6,214 nucleotides of DNA from Propionibacteriaceae bacterium (GCA_030538175.1 JAUNUL010000182.1:1-6214), one strand, 5' to 3'. Numbered from the stretch's first letter, positions 1-5,365 are shown. The notes: generated from the sequence alone by a model not told the origin. Made by a program: numbers and translations.

Positions 1-172
1 GGAAGTCGCCCTTGCGCTTGCGGCGGTCGTTGTAGGCATAGACCAGCGAGTGGGTGACCTGCTCCTTGGCCTTGCGATAGAGGCGGGAGCGCTGCCCGCG
101 ATAGCCGGAAGCCTGCTCGAGGATTTCGCGGCGCTTCTTCTGCGCATTGACCGAACGCTTGACGCGTGCCAT
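1..172 (-). CDS. rplT: 50S ribosomal protein L20, N-terminal part (runs off left edge)
   Basis: The 57 codons present read [20 protein letters not shown] and continue with [19 protein letters not shown] and a [13 protein letters not shown] segment. This is the conserved, very basic N-terminal half of L20, which threads into 23S rRNA early in assembly of the large subunit; the rest of the usual ~115-125 residues lies outside the window. The ATG follows AGGAGA (181-186) at 8 bases. It is the last visible gene of infC-rpmI-rplT, 63 bases after rpmI. That gap contains a T6 run on the coding strand (about 195-200) just before the ribosome binding site, with no adjacent hairpin, so I do not read it as a terminator. 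In Bacillus and E. coli, L20 represses this operon by binding its leader or the rpmI region; that cannot be shown here. Confidence 0.97.
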   Translation of the reverse strand, partial: MARVKRSVNAQKKRREILEQASGYRGQRSRLYRKAKEQVTHSLVYAYNDRRKRKGDF

Positions 173-235
173 GTCGGTTGTCTCCTAGGTTAAGAAAAAA
201 GTCTGTGGGTGGGGCGGTCGCTCGGAGCGCGTGGC

Positions 236-433
236 TCAGAGCAGGCCGAGGAGCTTCTTGGCCTTCTTGGCGTCGCCCTTCACGAGGACCGCGTCACCGT
301 CGAGGCGACGGGTGCGACGGCTCGACTTGTGTTCGTTGAGGTGCATCTTGCCGGCACGGCGATGCATCACCTTGCCGGAGCCGGTGACCCGGAAGCGCTT
401 CTTGGCACCGGAATGCGTCTTCATCTTCGGCAT
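236..433 (-). CDS. rpmI: 50S ribosomal protein L35
   Basis: A 65-residue, highly basic protein starting [20 protein letters not shown], with the typical [21 protein letters not shown] middle section and a Lys-rich end ([10 protein letters not shown]). Length and motifs are standard for L35, a small late-assembling protein of the 50S subunit. The ATG is preceded on its strand by AAGGAG (442-447) at about 8 bases. The gene lies between infC (135 bases upstream) and rplT (63 bases downstream), the near-universal infC-rpmI-rplT order. No promoter or terminator is evident between them, so co-transcription is inferred. Nothing in the coding sequence is unusual. Confidence 0.98.
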   Translation of the reverse strand: MPKMKTHSGAKKRFRVTGSGKVMHRRAGKMHLNEHKSSRRTRRLDGDAVLVKGDAKKAKKLLGLL

Positions 434-502
434 GCTTGCCGCTCCTTCTGGGCACGCGAACGTGCCATCGATATGCGTCCCGCAGAGGTAGCCCCCTCGG
501 GT

Positions 503-517
503 GACCCGGTCCGGGTC
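503..517. repeat. Palindrome in the infC-rpmI gap
   Basis: GACCCGGTCCGGGTC is two perfect 7-base inverted arms around one central base, inside the 135-base gap between infC and rpmI. In RNA it can form only a 5-bp stem with a 5-base loop. No T-run follows, so it does not look like a terminator. It could be an RNA processing or regulatory hairpin, or chance in GC-rich DNA. The rest of the gap holds no open frame I can support. Confidence 0.4.
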
Positions 518-568
518 AAAGCCGGTCCGATCGCGCAGGGACGGTCGGATCGACTTGGGATTGACGAC

Positions 569-1258
569 TCAGAGGTCGATATCCGGGTCCATGTTGTCGG
601 CAGGACCCTTCTTTTTCTTCTTCGGCGGCTCGGCTGCGGCCTGGGCCCGCCGTTCCACCTGGTGCTGATGATCAGCTTCCTGGTTGGCCGAGCGCACCGC
701 GGCGCGTCGGTCACGTTCGGCGGCCACGTCCACGCGGGCCTCGGTCTTCTTCTTGGTGGGACCGAGCACCATCAACATGTTGCGGCCGTCCTGCTTGGGT
801 GCGGACTCCACAAAGCCGAATTCCTCGACATCATCGGCCAGCTTCTTCAGCAAGTTGAACCCGAGCTCGGGGCGGCTCTGCTCACGACCACGGAACATGA
901 TGGTGATCTTCACCTTGTCCCCGGCCTTGAGGAAGCGGACGACGTGACCCTTTTTGGTCTCGTAGTCGTGCCCATCGATCTTCGGTCGAAGCTTCATTTC
1001 CTTGATGACCGTGTTCGACTGGTTGCGTCGAGCGCTGCGGTCCTTCTGGGCTGCTTCGTATTTGAACTTGCCGTAGTCCATCAGCTTGGCCACCGGCGGG
1101 CGGGCCATGGGCGCGACCTCGACCAAGTCAAGATCCGCCTCGCGGGCCAGCCGCATGGCGTCCTCAATCCGGACAATGCCAACCTGCTCGCCGGCGGGGC
1201 CGACGAGACGGACTTCTGAGACGCGGATGCGATCGTTGATGCGTGGTTCGGTGCTGAT
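569..1258 (-). CDS. infC: Translation initiation factor IF-3, predicted AUC start codon
   Basis: From the proposed start the protein reads (M)[19 protein letters not shown] and is 229 residues long. The IF3 N-terminal domain spans about 1-80 ([35 protein letters not shown]). The C-terminal domain spans about 84-167 ([43 protein letters not shown]). IF3 binds the 30S subunit, blocks premature 50S joining and proofreads the start codon. The start is ATC at 1256-1258, the only codon placed correctly after GGAGGA (1262-1267) that gives the family N-terminus. No ATG, GTG or TTG lies between this point and position 1400 in frame, and the frame further up crosses the terminator. A charged tail of about 60 residues follows the fold, with five lysines at 213-217; longer tails are common in actinobacterial IF3. 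Residue 58 is Ala where many homologues have Cys in PPVCKLMDYGK. Confidence 0.97.
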   Translation of the reverse strand: MSTEPRINDRIRVSEVRLVGPAGEQVGIVRIEDAMRLAREADLDLVEVAPMARPPVAKLMDYGKFKYEAAQKDRSARRNQSNTVIKEMKLRPKIDGHDYETKKGHVVRFLKAGDKVKITIMFRGREQSRPELGFNLLKKLADDVEEFGFVESAPKQDGRNMLMVLGPTKKKTEARVDVAAERDRRAAVRSANQEADHQHQVERRAQAAAEPPKKKKKGPADNMDPDIDL

Positions 1259-1261
1259 GTG

Positions 1262-1267
1262 TCCTCC
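1262..1267 (-). promoter_or_regulatory. Ribosome binding site that decides the infC AUC start
   Basis: On the minus strand GGAGGA is followed by CAC and then ATC AGC ACC GAA CCA. This is the only strong Shine-Dalgarno match near the conserved STEPRINDR motif. The 3-base spacing after GGAGGA (4 after GGAGG) is short but workable. The in-frame ATT codons are upstream of or next to the site and cannot use it, so it selects ATC. Confidence 0.8.
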
Positions 1268-1307
1268 AATATGAATCGTTGTCGACGGTCCTCCGCCAGA
1301 CGCCGGA

Positions 1308-1376
1308 TCACTTGTTCGGCAACGACAAAAGGCCCCCGCCGAAGCGAAGGCCTGATGAACCCGACAGATGAACCAT
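1308..1376 (-). CDS. Possible 22-codon upstream ORF in the infC leader
   Basis: An ATG within the 8-bp hairpin opens a frame reading [20 protein letters not shown] and two more residues before TGA. It spans the whole terminator hairpin, so a translating ribosome would stop the terminator from folding. No convincing Shine-Dalgarno sequence precedes the ATG, and the start codon lies in a stem. It could be a leader peptide coupling ribosome activity to read-through, or chance. The peptide has no run of one amino acid of the kind seen in amino-acid attenuators. Confidence 0.2.
   Translation of the reverse strand: MVHLSGSSGLRFGGGLLSLPNK
1321..1353 (-). terminator. Intrinsic terminator inside the infC leader (attenuator candidate)
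   Basis: On the minus strand, AGGCCTTCGC - TTCG - GCGGGGGCCT forms a continuous 10-bp stem (two of the pairs G-U) closed by a UUCG tetraloop of the stable C(UUCG)G type. It is followed by a short U-run, then GUCGUU. The U-run is short, as is common in high-GC genomes. It lies between the predicted promoter and infC on the same strand, about 62 bases before the start codon. It therefore cannot be just the end of the hydrolase transcript, and most likely limits transcription into infC. Confidence 0.75.
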
Positions 1377-1381
1377 CTGTC
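1363..1381 (-). repeat. Perfect 8-bp hairpin in the infC leader
   Basis: GACAGATG and CATCTGTC are exact inverted arms around a 3-base loop, ending only 9 bases before the terminator stem begins. The first arm contains the ATG of the possible upstream ORF. Its closeness to the terminator suggests a co-folding or regulatory element; the role is inferred. Confidence 0.55.
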
Positions 1382-1417
1382 CGGTGCCGACCTGCCAACT
1401 GCTGAAAGCGTCGGAAG

Positions 1418-1437
1418 GTGGGAGATCAGGTCTCCAC
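1418..1437 (-). repeat. First hairpin of the infC leader
   Basis: Arms GTGGGAGA and TCTCCAC (plus strand) pair with one bulged base around a 5-base loop. It would be the first structure made after transcription starts. No T-run follows, so it is not a terminator by itself. Confidence 0.45.
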
Positions 1438-1475
1438 TTTCAAGTGATTCGCGCACGACGAATCAGTCGGCGTCC

Positions 1476-1505
1476 ATTCTAATCGAACGTTGCGCTCAAC
1501 ACCAA
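1476..1505 (-). promoter_or_regulatory. Predicted sigma-70-type promoter of infC-rpmI-rplT
   Basis: On the minus strand TTGGTG (1500-1505) and TAGAAT (1476-1481) are 18 bases apart. TAGAAT matches five of six bases of TATAAT; the -35 box keeps TTG. Transcription would begin near 1469. The site sits in the gap between the hydrolase and infC, where a promoter for the translation operon is expected. The call rests on consensus matching alone. Confidence 0.55.
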
Positions 1506-1543
1506 TCGGGTCGGTACGCCTGGTTTCGCGCCCTTCGTTCTCC

Positions 1544-1559
1544 CTTGCGGCCACGCAAG
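1544..1559 (-). terminator. Hairpin right after the hydrolase stop codon
   Basis: CTTGCG and CGCAAG form a perfect 6-bp stem with a 4-base loop, one base after the hydrolase stop codon on the minus strand. No U-run follows, so it is at best a weak terminator or an mRNA 3'-end stabiliser. Its position, between the stop and the infC promoter, supports an end-of-operon role. Confidence 0.4.
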
Positions 1560-1560
1560 C

Positions 1561-2562
1561 TCAGGCGGCCGGTTCCCCTGGCTGCACGACCTGCAGAGCG
1601 GGTCGGGTCGATGCCGAGTCAACGTCGCTCGCCGGCAGGTCCACGACCGTGCCGGGGACGACCCGGTCTGCACCGGCGTGCAGATCCGCTGCGCCGTCGG
1701 CGCCGGAGATGCCCGCCAAGCCCTCGGCCAAGAAGTCCAGCAGCAGCGCGTGCACGGTCTCGGGGTCATCGCGTTGGGCCCAGTGGCCGACGCCGGGCAG
1801 CAGCTCGAGCTGTGCGTTCGGGAACAGCCCGGCGGCCTTCACCGCATCGGTCGACGGGAAGATCATGTCGTGTTCACCGTGGATCAACAGGACGGGCTGG
1901 GTTATCTCGCCCAAGCGGTCACTGAAGTCGGTGCGGTTGCCCAGCAGACCGAGCTCGTGGCGCTGGAACTCGTTGAAAGTCGCGAGCGCCGGCGTCTCAA
2001 GGGCCGCGTTGCGCACCCCGGCCGCCAGTTCGTCAGAAATCACGGACTTGGTCAGGACAGCGGTAAGACCGAAGCTGGTCAGGAACGGGTTGGCCGACAC
2101 CCACTGGATCGACTCGATGAGTCCCGGAATCCAGGACCCCAACATCATCAGCGGCTGTGCGGCCAGCGTGCTCTGGTAGCCATAGCTCGCGACCAGCGCC
2201 AGTCGGCGTACGCGATCGGGGCGACGCAGGACGTGACCGATCGCCATCCCCCCACCCATCGACACACCGACGAGATCATGCTCGGGCAGGTCGAGGTGAT
2301 CGATGAACTCAGTGACGTACGCGATCTGGTTGGCCATTGTGGCGAAGCTCCGCGAGCGCGGGCTGCGGCCATAACCGGGATGGTCGGGTGCGATCGCACG
2401 GTAACCCTGATCGGCGAGCAGTTGGATGGTCGGCCCCCAGGACAACGCCGCATTGTCAGCCCCACCACCGTGCAGGAGCACCACGGGATGACCGTCGGCC
2501 GGACCGGCCTCCAGCCAGGACACCCGGGTGCCGGACGGCAGCGTCGTCTCAGTGCGGATCAT
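1561..2562 (-). CDS. Alpha/beta-fold hydrolase, substrate unknown
   Basis: A 333-residue protein with the complete signature of the alpha/beta hydrolase superfamily. The oxyanion-hole HGGG is at 31-34, DHPGYGRS at 60-67, the nucleophile elbow GVSMGG with Ser101, the likely catalytic acid Asp232 in HGEHD, and His260 in GVGHW. A helical cap lies around 130-215. It should be a soluble esterase-, lipase- or C-C-hydrolase-like enzyme; there is no signal peptide and the substrate cannot be told. Residues from about 284 on form a roughly 50-residue Ala/Asp/Val/Pro-rich tail beyond the usual fold. The ATG follows AGGAG (2568-2572) at 5 bases and overlaps the sseB-like stop as ATGA, so the two are probably co-transcribed and translationally coupled. 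The gene ends just ahead of the infC promoter. Confidence 0.9.
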   Translation of the reverse strand: MIRTETTLPSGTRVSWLEAGPADGHPVVLLHGGGADNAALSWGPTIQLLADQGYRAIAPDHPGYGRSPRSRSFATMANQIAYVTEFIDHLDLPEHDLVGVSMGGGMAIGHVLRRPDRVRRLALVASYGYQSTLAAQPLMMLGSWIPGLIESIQWVSANPFLTSFGLTAVLTKSVISDELAAGVRNAALETPALATFNEFQRHELGLLGNRTDFSDRLGEITQPVLLIHGEHDMIFPSTDAVKAAGLFPNAQLELLPGVGHWAQRDDPETVHALLLDFLAEGLAGISGADGAADLHAGADRVVPGTVVDLPASDVDSASTRPALQVVQPGEPAA

Positions 2563-3140
2563 GCGTTCTCCTGGGACTCGGGGACTGGGTGATCGTGACC
2601 ATCGGTCTGGCCACCGGCCGGCGCGAGCCAGCCATAGGTATCGTCAGGCAGCCGAACGAGCCGGCGACCCAACGCGAGGTTCTCCAACACGCTGCCCTCG
2701 ATCACGAACGGGTGCGGACCCGCCAGATCGACGACAACGGTGCCGGCGCTGGACTGGGTTGCCGTATCAGCCACGACATCCAACGTCGCGGGCACCGGAC
2801 GTGCCTGCGGATTCCATGCCGTCAGCGCGTCGACCCCCGTGAAGGCCAACATCGCGCGCCGTCCGTCAGCCTGTTCGAGCAGGACGGCGGCCATCTCGGC
2901 ATGTCTGGTCGGATCGTGCTCCATGGTTTCGTCGCCCGACGCCAACAACGGCACCAGCAGCCGCGACAGACACAGCTCCACAACACCGTCGAGATAGACC
3001 GCGGTCTCGGTCGAGGCGTTGGCTGCAGCGAGGGCGTTGCGGACCTGCTCCGACGGGCGCCCGTCGTCATCCGCGAATGCCTCCGAATAGCCCCCCAGAC
3101 TGCGATCCGCGCCAAAACCGGCTGGTAGGTGTGGGCTCAT
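2559..3140 (-). CDS. SseB-domain family protein
   Basis: A 193-residue soluble protein with the SseB N-terminal-type domain seen in many actinobacteria. FADDDG is at 22-27, RLLVPLLA at 60-67, a core with LLEQADGRRAMLAFTG (87-102) and WNPQARPVP (109-117), and VVVDLAGP at 135-142. The family is named after an enterobacterial protein, but its molecular role in actinobacteria is not established; no catalytic residues are evident. I start it at ATG 3140 because family members begin close to this point. A TTG 12 codons upstream is open, but it overlaps the proposed promoter. No ribosome binding site precedes the ATG, and a TAnnnT box 8 bases upstream suggests a leaderless mRNA. The stop overlaps the hydrolase start as ATGA. 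It is divergent from the membrane-protein gene at 3224. Confidence 0.85.
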   Translation of the reverse strand: MSPHLPAGFGADRSLGGYSEAFADDDGRPSEQVRNALAAANASTETAVYLDGVVELCLSRLLVPLLASGDETMEHDPTRHAEMAAVLLEQADGRRAMLAFTGVDALTAWNPQARPVPATLDVVADTATQSSAGTVVVDLAGPHPFVIEGSVLENLALGRRLVRLPDDTYGWLAPAGGQTDGHDHPVPESQENA

Positions 3141-3148
3141 GAGGGACG

Positions 3149-3176
3149 ACGGTACACCCGTTTCAGGGTTCGGCAA
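3149..3176 (-). promoter_or_regulatory. Predicted promoter of the sseB-like gene (leaderless)
   Basis: On the minus strand TTGCCG (3171-3176) and TACCGT (3149-3154) are 16 bases apart. TACCGT ends 8 bases before the ATG, so transcription would begin at or next to the start codon. This agrees with the absence of a Shine-Dalgarno sequence. Consensus matching only. Confidence 0.4.
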
Positions 3177-3200
3177 GGGCCTACCACCCGGTTTGGGGTG

Positions 3201-3216
3201 CCCTCAGATGAGAGGG
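3201..3216 (+). repeat. Small hairpin covering the ribosome binding site of the 3224 gene
   Basis: CCCTC and GAGGG pair around a 6-base loop. The second arm contains the purine-rich AGAGGG that serves as the likely ribosome binding site, 7 bases before the ATG. The hairpin could lower translation of the membrane protein, but 5 bp is short and it may be chance. Confidence 0.3.
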
Positions 3217-3223
3217 TAGACCC

Positions 3224-3688
3224 ATGAACGTCATGCTGCCCGTCGCCGTTTCCCTGACTGTCCTGGGCCTGATTCTGGCCATCATTCTGTGGCTCCGCGG
3301 ACGTCGTGGCCGGGCCGTCCAGGCCCTCGGGTTCTCCGTCCTGCCCATGGGTCTGTATCTGACGGGCTTGTTGGTCTTGGTCTTCGACGCGGTGACCGCG
3401 CTCGCCCGTTGGGGTGTCCGGCTCGTGTTCAGCCCCATCATCGGCATCGGGCTCTCGTTGATCGGGCTGGCGATCGTGCTGTGGATCGTGGGCGGTTTCG
3501 TCGCGAGGCGTACGCGACCCGCGGTCACCACCGGCGCCGATCGTGCGGCCGCGGCCAGCGGCCGAGACACCCGCAACAAGGGAGCCGGGAAGGCGCTGCA
3601 GCCGAAAGCACCCAAGGCCCAAGCAAGTGGGGCGGGCGATGAGTTCGACGAGATCGAAGAGTTGCTCCGCAACCGCGGGATTCAGTGA
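3224..3688 (+). CDS. Small three-helix membrane protein, actinobacterial, function unknown
   Basis: The only plus-strand gene, 154 residues. Hydrophobic segments at about 4-24, 34-57 and 69-93 predict three membrane helices. A basic loop (RGRRGR, 25-30) follows the first helix, and ARRTR (94-98) follows the third. The cytoplasmic-looking tail is first basic and Ala/Lys-rich (100-133), then ends in an acidic segment, GDEFDEIEELLRNRGIQ. That type of end recurs in small actinobacterial membrane proteins found beside sseB-like genes, some of which databases loosely label cellulose synthase; I recall this from the family and see no catalytic motif here. The ATG follows AGAGGG (3211-3216) at 7 bases. 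It diverges from the sseB-like gene and converges on the PH-domain gene. The role is unknown. Confidence 0.85.
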   Translation: MNVMLPVAVSLTVLGLILAIILWLRGRRGRAVQALGFSVLPMGLYLTGLLVLVFDAVTALARWGVRLVFSPIIGIGLSLIGLAIVLWIVGGFVARRTRPAVTTGADRAAAASGRDTRNKGAGKALQPKAPKAQASGAGDEFDEIEELLRNRGIQ

Positions 3689-3690
3689 TC

Positions 3691-3704
3691 CCCGAGCCGT
3701 CGGG
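3691..3704. terminator. Short hairpin between convergent genes
   Basis: CCCGA-GCCG-TCGGG forms a 5-bp stem with a 4-base loop in the 24 bases separating the convergent stops of the membrane-protein and PH-domain genes. It is symmetric, so it could serve both strands, but it lacks a U-run on either. The location favours a terminator; the sequence is weak support. Confidence 0.35.
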
Positions 3705-3712
3705 ACCCGCGA

Positions 3713-4201
3713 TCAGGTGCCGGGCTGACCCTTCCCCCGGAAATGGGCGTGCAGCGCGCGGAGCTCCGCGACCGCAGCATGGGCCCGGTCCTTGTCGGTG
3801 GTCTGGATGCCGATCATCTGGCGTCGCACGGGATCGTCCTCAGTGCCGGCGAGCATGGCGTACGCCCACGGGTCGCCATGGCGATATTGGATCTCTGCGA
3901 TCTCGTCCCACCGCAGACGACGGATCGAGATCGCGTTGCGGATCATCAACCCCTTCTCGTCGGCGCGGACGATGCTCATCCCGAGCCCCATCATGAACCC
4001 AATCAGCACCAGGCCGATCACGATCAGCGTGAGGATCTGGAAGTTGTTGAACCTCGCACGGATGATCGGGTCGAGCGCCAGCCAGCCGAGTGCGCTGGCG
4101 GCGATCAGCGTCACGGAGAAACCGATCGCCCAGATCAGCAACGTGCGGGCCCGATAGACCTTCGGCAGGGGCGGCAGCTGCCCCGTTCGCCCGGCCGTCA
4201 C
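3713..4201 (-). CDS. Membrane-anchored bacterial PH-domain protein
   Basis: A 162-residue protein from GTG 4201. Two membrane helices at about 20-43 and 55-76 are followed by a PH-like region: SIVRADEKGLMIRNA (76-90), RRLRWDEIAEIQY (94-106), then PWAYAML (111-117). This topology and the 'DEKGL.IRN...RRLRWDEI' pattern fit the actinobacterial bacterial-PH family. The function is not established. The GTG overlaps the hisG stop as GTGA, and no strong ribosome binding site precedes it, so translation is probably coupled to hisG. An open frame continues 38 codons further upstream inside hisG, but it is Arg/Gly/His-rich, unlike the family. In M. tuberculosis a membrane protein gene (Rv2120c, from memory) also follows hisG, so the pairing is old; no histidine-related job is known. 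Confidence 0.85.
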   Translation of the reverse strand: MTAGRTGQLPPLPKVYRARTLLIWAIGFSVTLIAASALGWLALDPIIRARFNNFQILTLIVIGLVLIGFMMGLGMSIVRADEKGLMIRNAISIRRLRWDEIAEIQYRHGDPWAYAMLAGTEDDPVRRQMIGIQTTDKDRAHAAVAELRALHAHFRGKGQPGT

Positions 4202-5058
4202 AGCCGACAGGCGGCGATATCGGTGACGAGGATCGCGCGGGCGCCGAGCTCCCACAGATCGTCCATGATGGCCTGCGCATCGGAGCGCTTCACCATCGCC
4301 CGGACCGCCACCCACCCCTCACGGGCCAGCGGAGACACCGTGGGCGACTCGAACCCCGGAGTGACGGCAGCCGCCGCTTCGACGATCGCCTCCGGACAGT
4401 CGTAGTCCATCATCACGTAGTTCTCCGCGACCAACACCGCGGACAGCCGCCGCTGCAGCCGCGCCAGCCCATTGCCCAGCGGGGTGTCCTCGCGCTTGAT
4501 GAGGATGGCCTCGGAATGCAGGATCGTCTCGCCGAAGACCTCCATGCCCGCCTGGCGCAACGTCCGTCCTGTCTCCACGACGTCCGCTATCGCGTCGGCT
4601 ACACCGAGCCGGATGGAGCTCTCCACGGCACCGTCGAGCTTGATCAACCGCGCTTCGATCCCCCGCTTGGCAAGGTCTGCCTTCACCAGCCCGGGATAGG
4701 AGGTGGCGATGCGCTTGCCGTCCAGGTCGGGAATGTCCCAGTGGTGCTCGGCGGGTGCGGCGTACCGAAAACGGGTGGCACCGAAACCGAGCGGCATGAC
4801 TTCCTGGGCTGCGGCCCCGGAATCCAGCAGCATGTCCCGACCCGTGATGCCCACATCGAGAGTCCCCTCGCCCACATAGACAGCGATGTCCCGCGGGCGC
4901 AGGTAATAGAACTCCACGTGGTTGGCCTGGTCGGTCAGGACCAATTCCTTGGCATCGGAACGCTGCCGATAGCCCGAGTCGCGCAGCATCTGCTGGGCGG
5001 CGTCGGACAGCGATCCCTTGTTGGGCACAGCAATCTTGAGCAGGGGCCGATCATTCAC
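4198..5058 (-). CDS. hisG: ATP phosphoribosyltransferase, long form (HisG)
   Basis: A 286-residue protein catalysing the first step of histidine synthesis: ATP + PRPP to phosphoribosyl-ATP + pyrophosphate. KIAVPNKGSL (8-17), VEFYYLRPRDIAVYVG (48-63) and DVGITGRDML (68-77) form the catalytic domains. DGAVESSIRLGVADAIADVV (142-161) followed by ETGRTL is the PRPP-binding stretch. MMDYDCP (216-222), TPGFESPTVSPL (233-244) and the C-terminal ACT-like domain from about 205, ending LGARAILVTDIAACRL, mark the long form, which needs no HisZ and is inhibited by histidine. It closely resembles mycobacterial HisG as I recall it. The start is GTG (5056-5058), 22 bases after the hisE stop; only a weak GGAAA lies upstream, so coupling to hisE is likely. 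The stop overlaps the PH-domain gene. Confidence 0.97.
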   Translation of the reverse strand: MNDRPLLKIAVPNKGSLSDAAQQMLRDSGYRQRSDAKELVLTDQANHVEFYYLRPRDIAVYVGEGTLDVGITGRDMLLDSGAAAQEVMPLGFGATRFRYAAPAEHHWDIPDLDGKRIATSYPGLVKADLAKRGIEARLIKLDGAVESSIRLGVADAIADVVETGRTLRQAGMEVFGETILHSEAILIKREDTPLGNGLARLQRRLSAVLVAENYVMMDYDCPEAIVEAAAAVTPGFESPTVSPLAREGWVAVRAMVKRSDAQAIMDDLWELGARAILVTDIAACRL

Positions 5059-5080
5059 GGCGGCGTTTCCAATCTGAAGT

Positions 5081-5344
5081 TCAGAGGTGGCGATAGATGT
5101 CGTCAGGCGAGAGATCCAAGGCGAGCATCATCACCTGCAGGTGATAGATCAACTGGCTGATCTCTTCAGCGGCTTCGTCGGTCGACTGATATTCGGCGGC
5201 CATCCAGACTTCGGCAGCCTCCTCGACGATCTTCTTGCCGATCGCATGCACGCCGGCATCGAGTCGCTTGACGGTGGACGAACCCTCCGGGCGCGTCCGG
5301 GCGATCTCGGTCAGCTCTGCGAACAGGCCATCGAAAGTCTTCAC
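5081..5344 (-). CDS. hisE: Phosphoribosyl-ATP pyrophosphatase (HisE)
   Basis: An 87-residue single-domain enzyme of the all-alpha NTP pyrophosphatase (MazG-like) fold, splitting phosphoribosyl-ATP to phosphoribosyl-AMP and pyrophosphate, the second histidine step. [10 protein letters not shown] opens the protein. [16 protein letters not shown] (37-52) carries the metal-binding EExxE (41-45), and [15 protein letters not shown] (59-73) is the second metal helix, in which position 64 is Gln where many HisE proteins have Asp. M. tuberculosis HisE, as I recall it, also has EEISQLLY, so this is a lineage trait rather than a defect. The start is GTG; a GGGTGGGG stretch upstream is at best a weak ribosome binding site, and a TAGGGT box 8 bases before it allows a leaderless start. 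hisI is not fused and not in the window. Confidence 0.95.
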   Translation of the reverse strand: MKTFDGLFAELTEIARTRPEGSSTVKRLDAGVHAIGKKIVEEAAEVWMAAEYQSTDEAAEEISQLIYHLQVMMLALDLSPDDIYRHL

Positions 5345-5352
5345 GGTGCCCC

Positions 5353-5358
5353 ACCCTA
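5353..5358 (-). promoter_or_regulatory. Possible -10 box of hisE (leaderless)
   Basis: TAGGGT on the minus strand fits TAnnnT and ends 8 bases before the hisE GTG, the same spacing as at the sseB-like gene. No recognisable -35 hexamer lies 16-18 bases upstream; that position is occupied by the palindrome. It could be an activator- or repressor-controlled promoter, or chance. Confidence 0.25.
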
Positions 5359-5365
5359 TGCGAAC

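Larger units (their letters stand above)
1259..1469 (-). promoter_or_regulatory. Structured infC 5' leader (about 210 nt)
   Basis: This accounts for most of the 302-base gene-free stretch between the hydrolase and infC. Reading along the transcript it holds: a hairpin (1418-1437) with arms GTGGGAGA and TCTCCAC on the plus strand and one bulged base; a perfect 8-bp hairpin with a 3-base loop (1363-1381); a strong intrinsic terminator (1321-1353); and the infC ribosome binding site (1262-1267). A terminator inside the leader of a ribosomal-protein operon implies premature termination, with read-through set by a signal such as L20, leader translation or ribosome availability. The arrangement resembles infC leaders of other bacteria in logic, but I do not recognise the family. 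The 5' end is inferred from the promoter and is good to a few bases. Confidence 0.6.

Noticed and set aside
187..230. Possible terminator before rplT from the T6 run on the minus strand.
   Set aside because: The only nearby stem (CGCT-CCG-AGCG) is 4 bp and lies well upstream of the T-run, so the two do not form an intrinsic terminator.
209..1219. A 336-codon open frame on the plus strand opposite rpmI and infC.
   Set aside because: It is the antisense shadow of two certain ribosome-related genes in GC-rich DNA; its composition is Leu/Gly/His-rich with no recognisable domain and no ribosome binding site.
1259..1456. A 66-residue N-terminal extension of IF3 starting at GTG 1456.
   Set aside because: It would run through the leader hairpins and the terminator, lacks a ribosome binding site, and has no counterpart in the IF3 family, whose N-terminus begins at STEPRIND.
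1678..2592. A 304-codon plus-strand open frame opposite the hydrolase.
   Set aside because: It is a shadow of the hydrolase reading frame, which has a full catalytic signature; the plus frame has none.
3141..3176. TTG start of the sseB-like gene 12 codons upstream of the ATG.
   Set aside because: No ribosome binding site precedes it, the extra residues MPNPETGVPSSL do not resemble the family, and it overlaps the proposed promoter.
4090..5160. A 356-codon plus-strand open frame opposite hisG.
   Set aside because: hisG is certain on the other strand; this frame has no domain and crosses gene borders on both sides.
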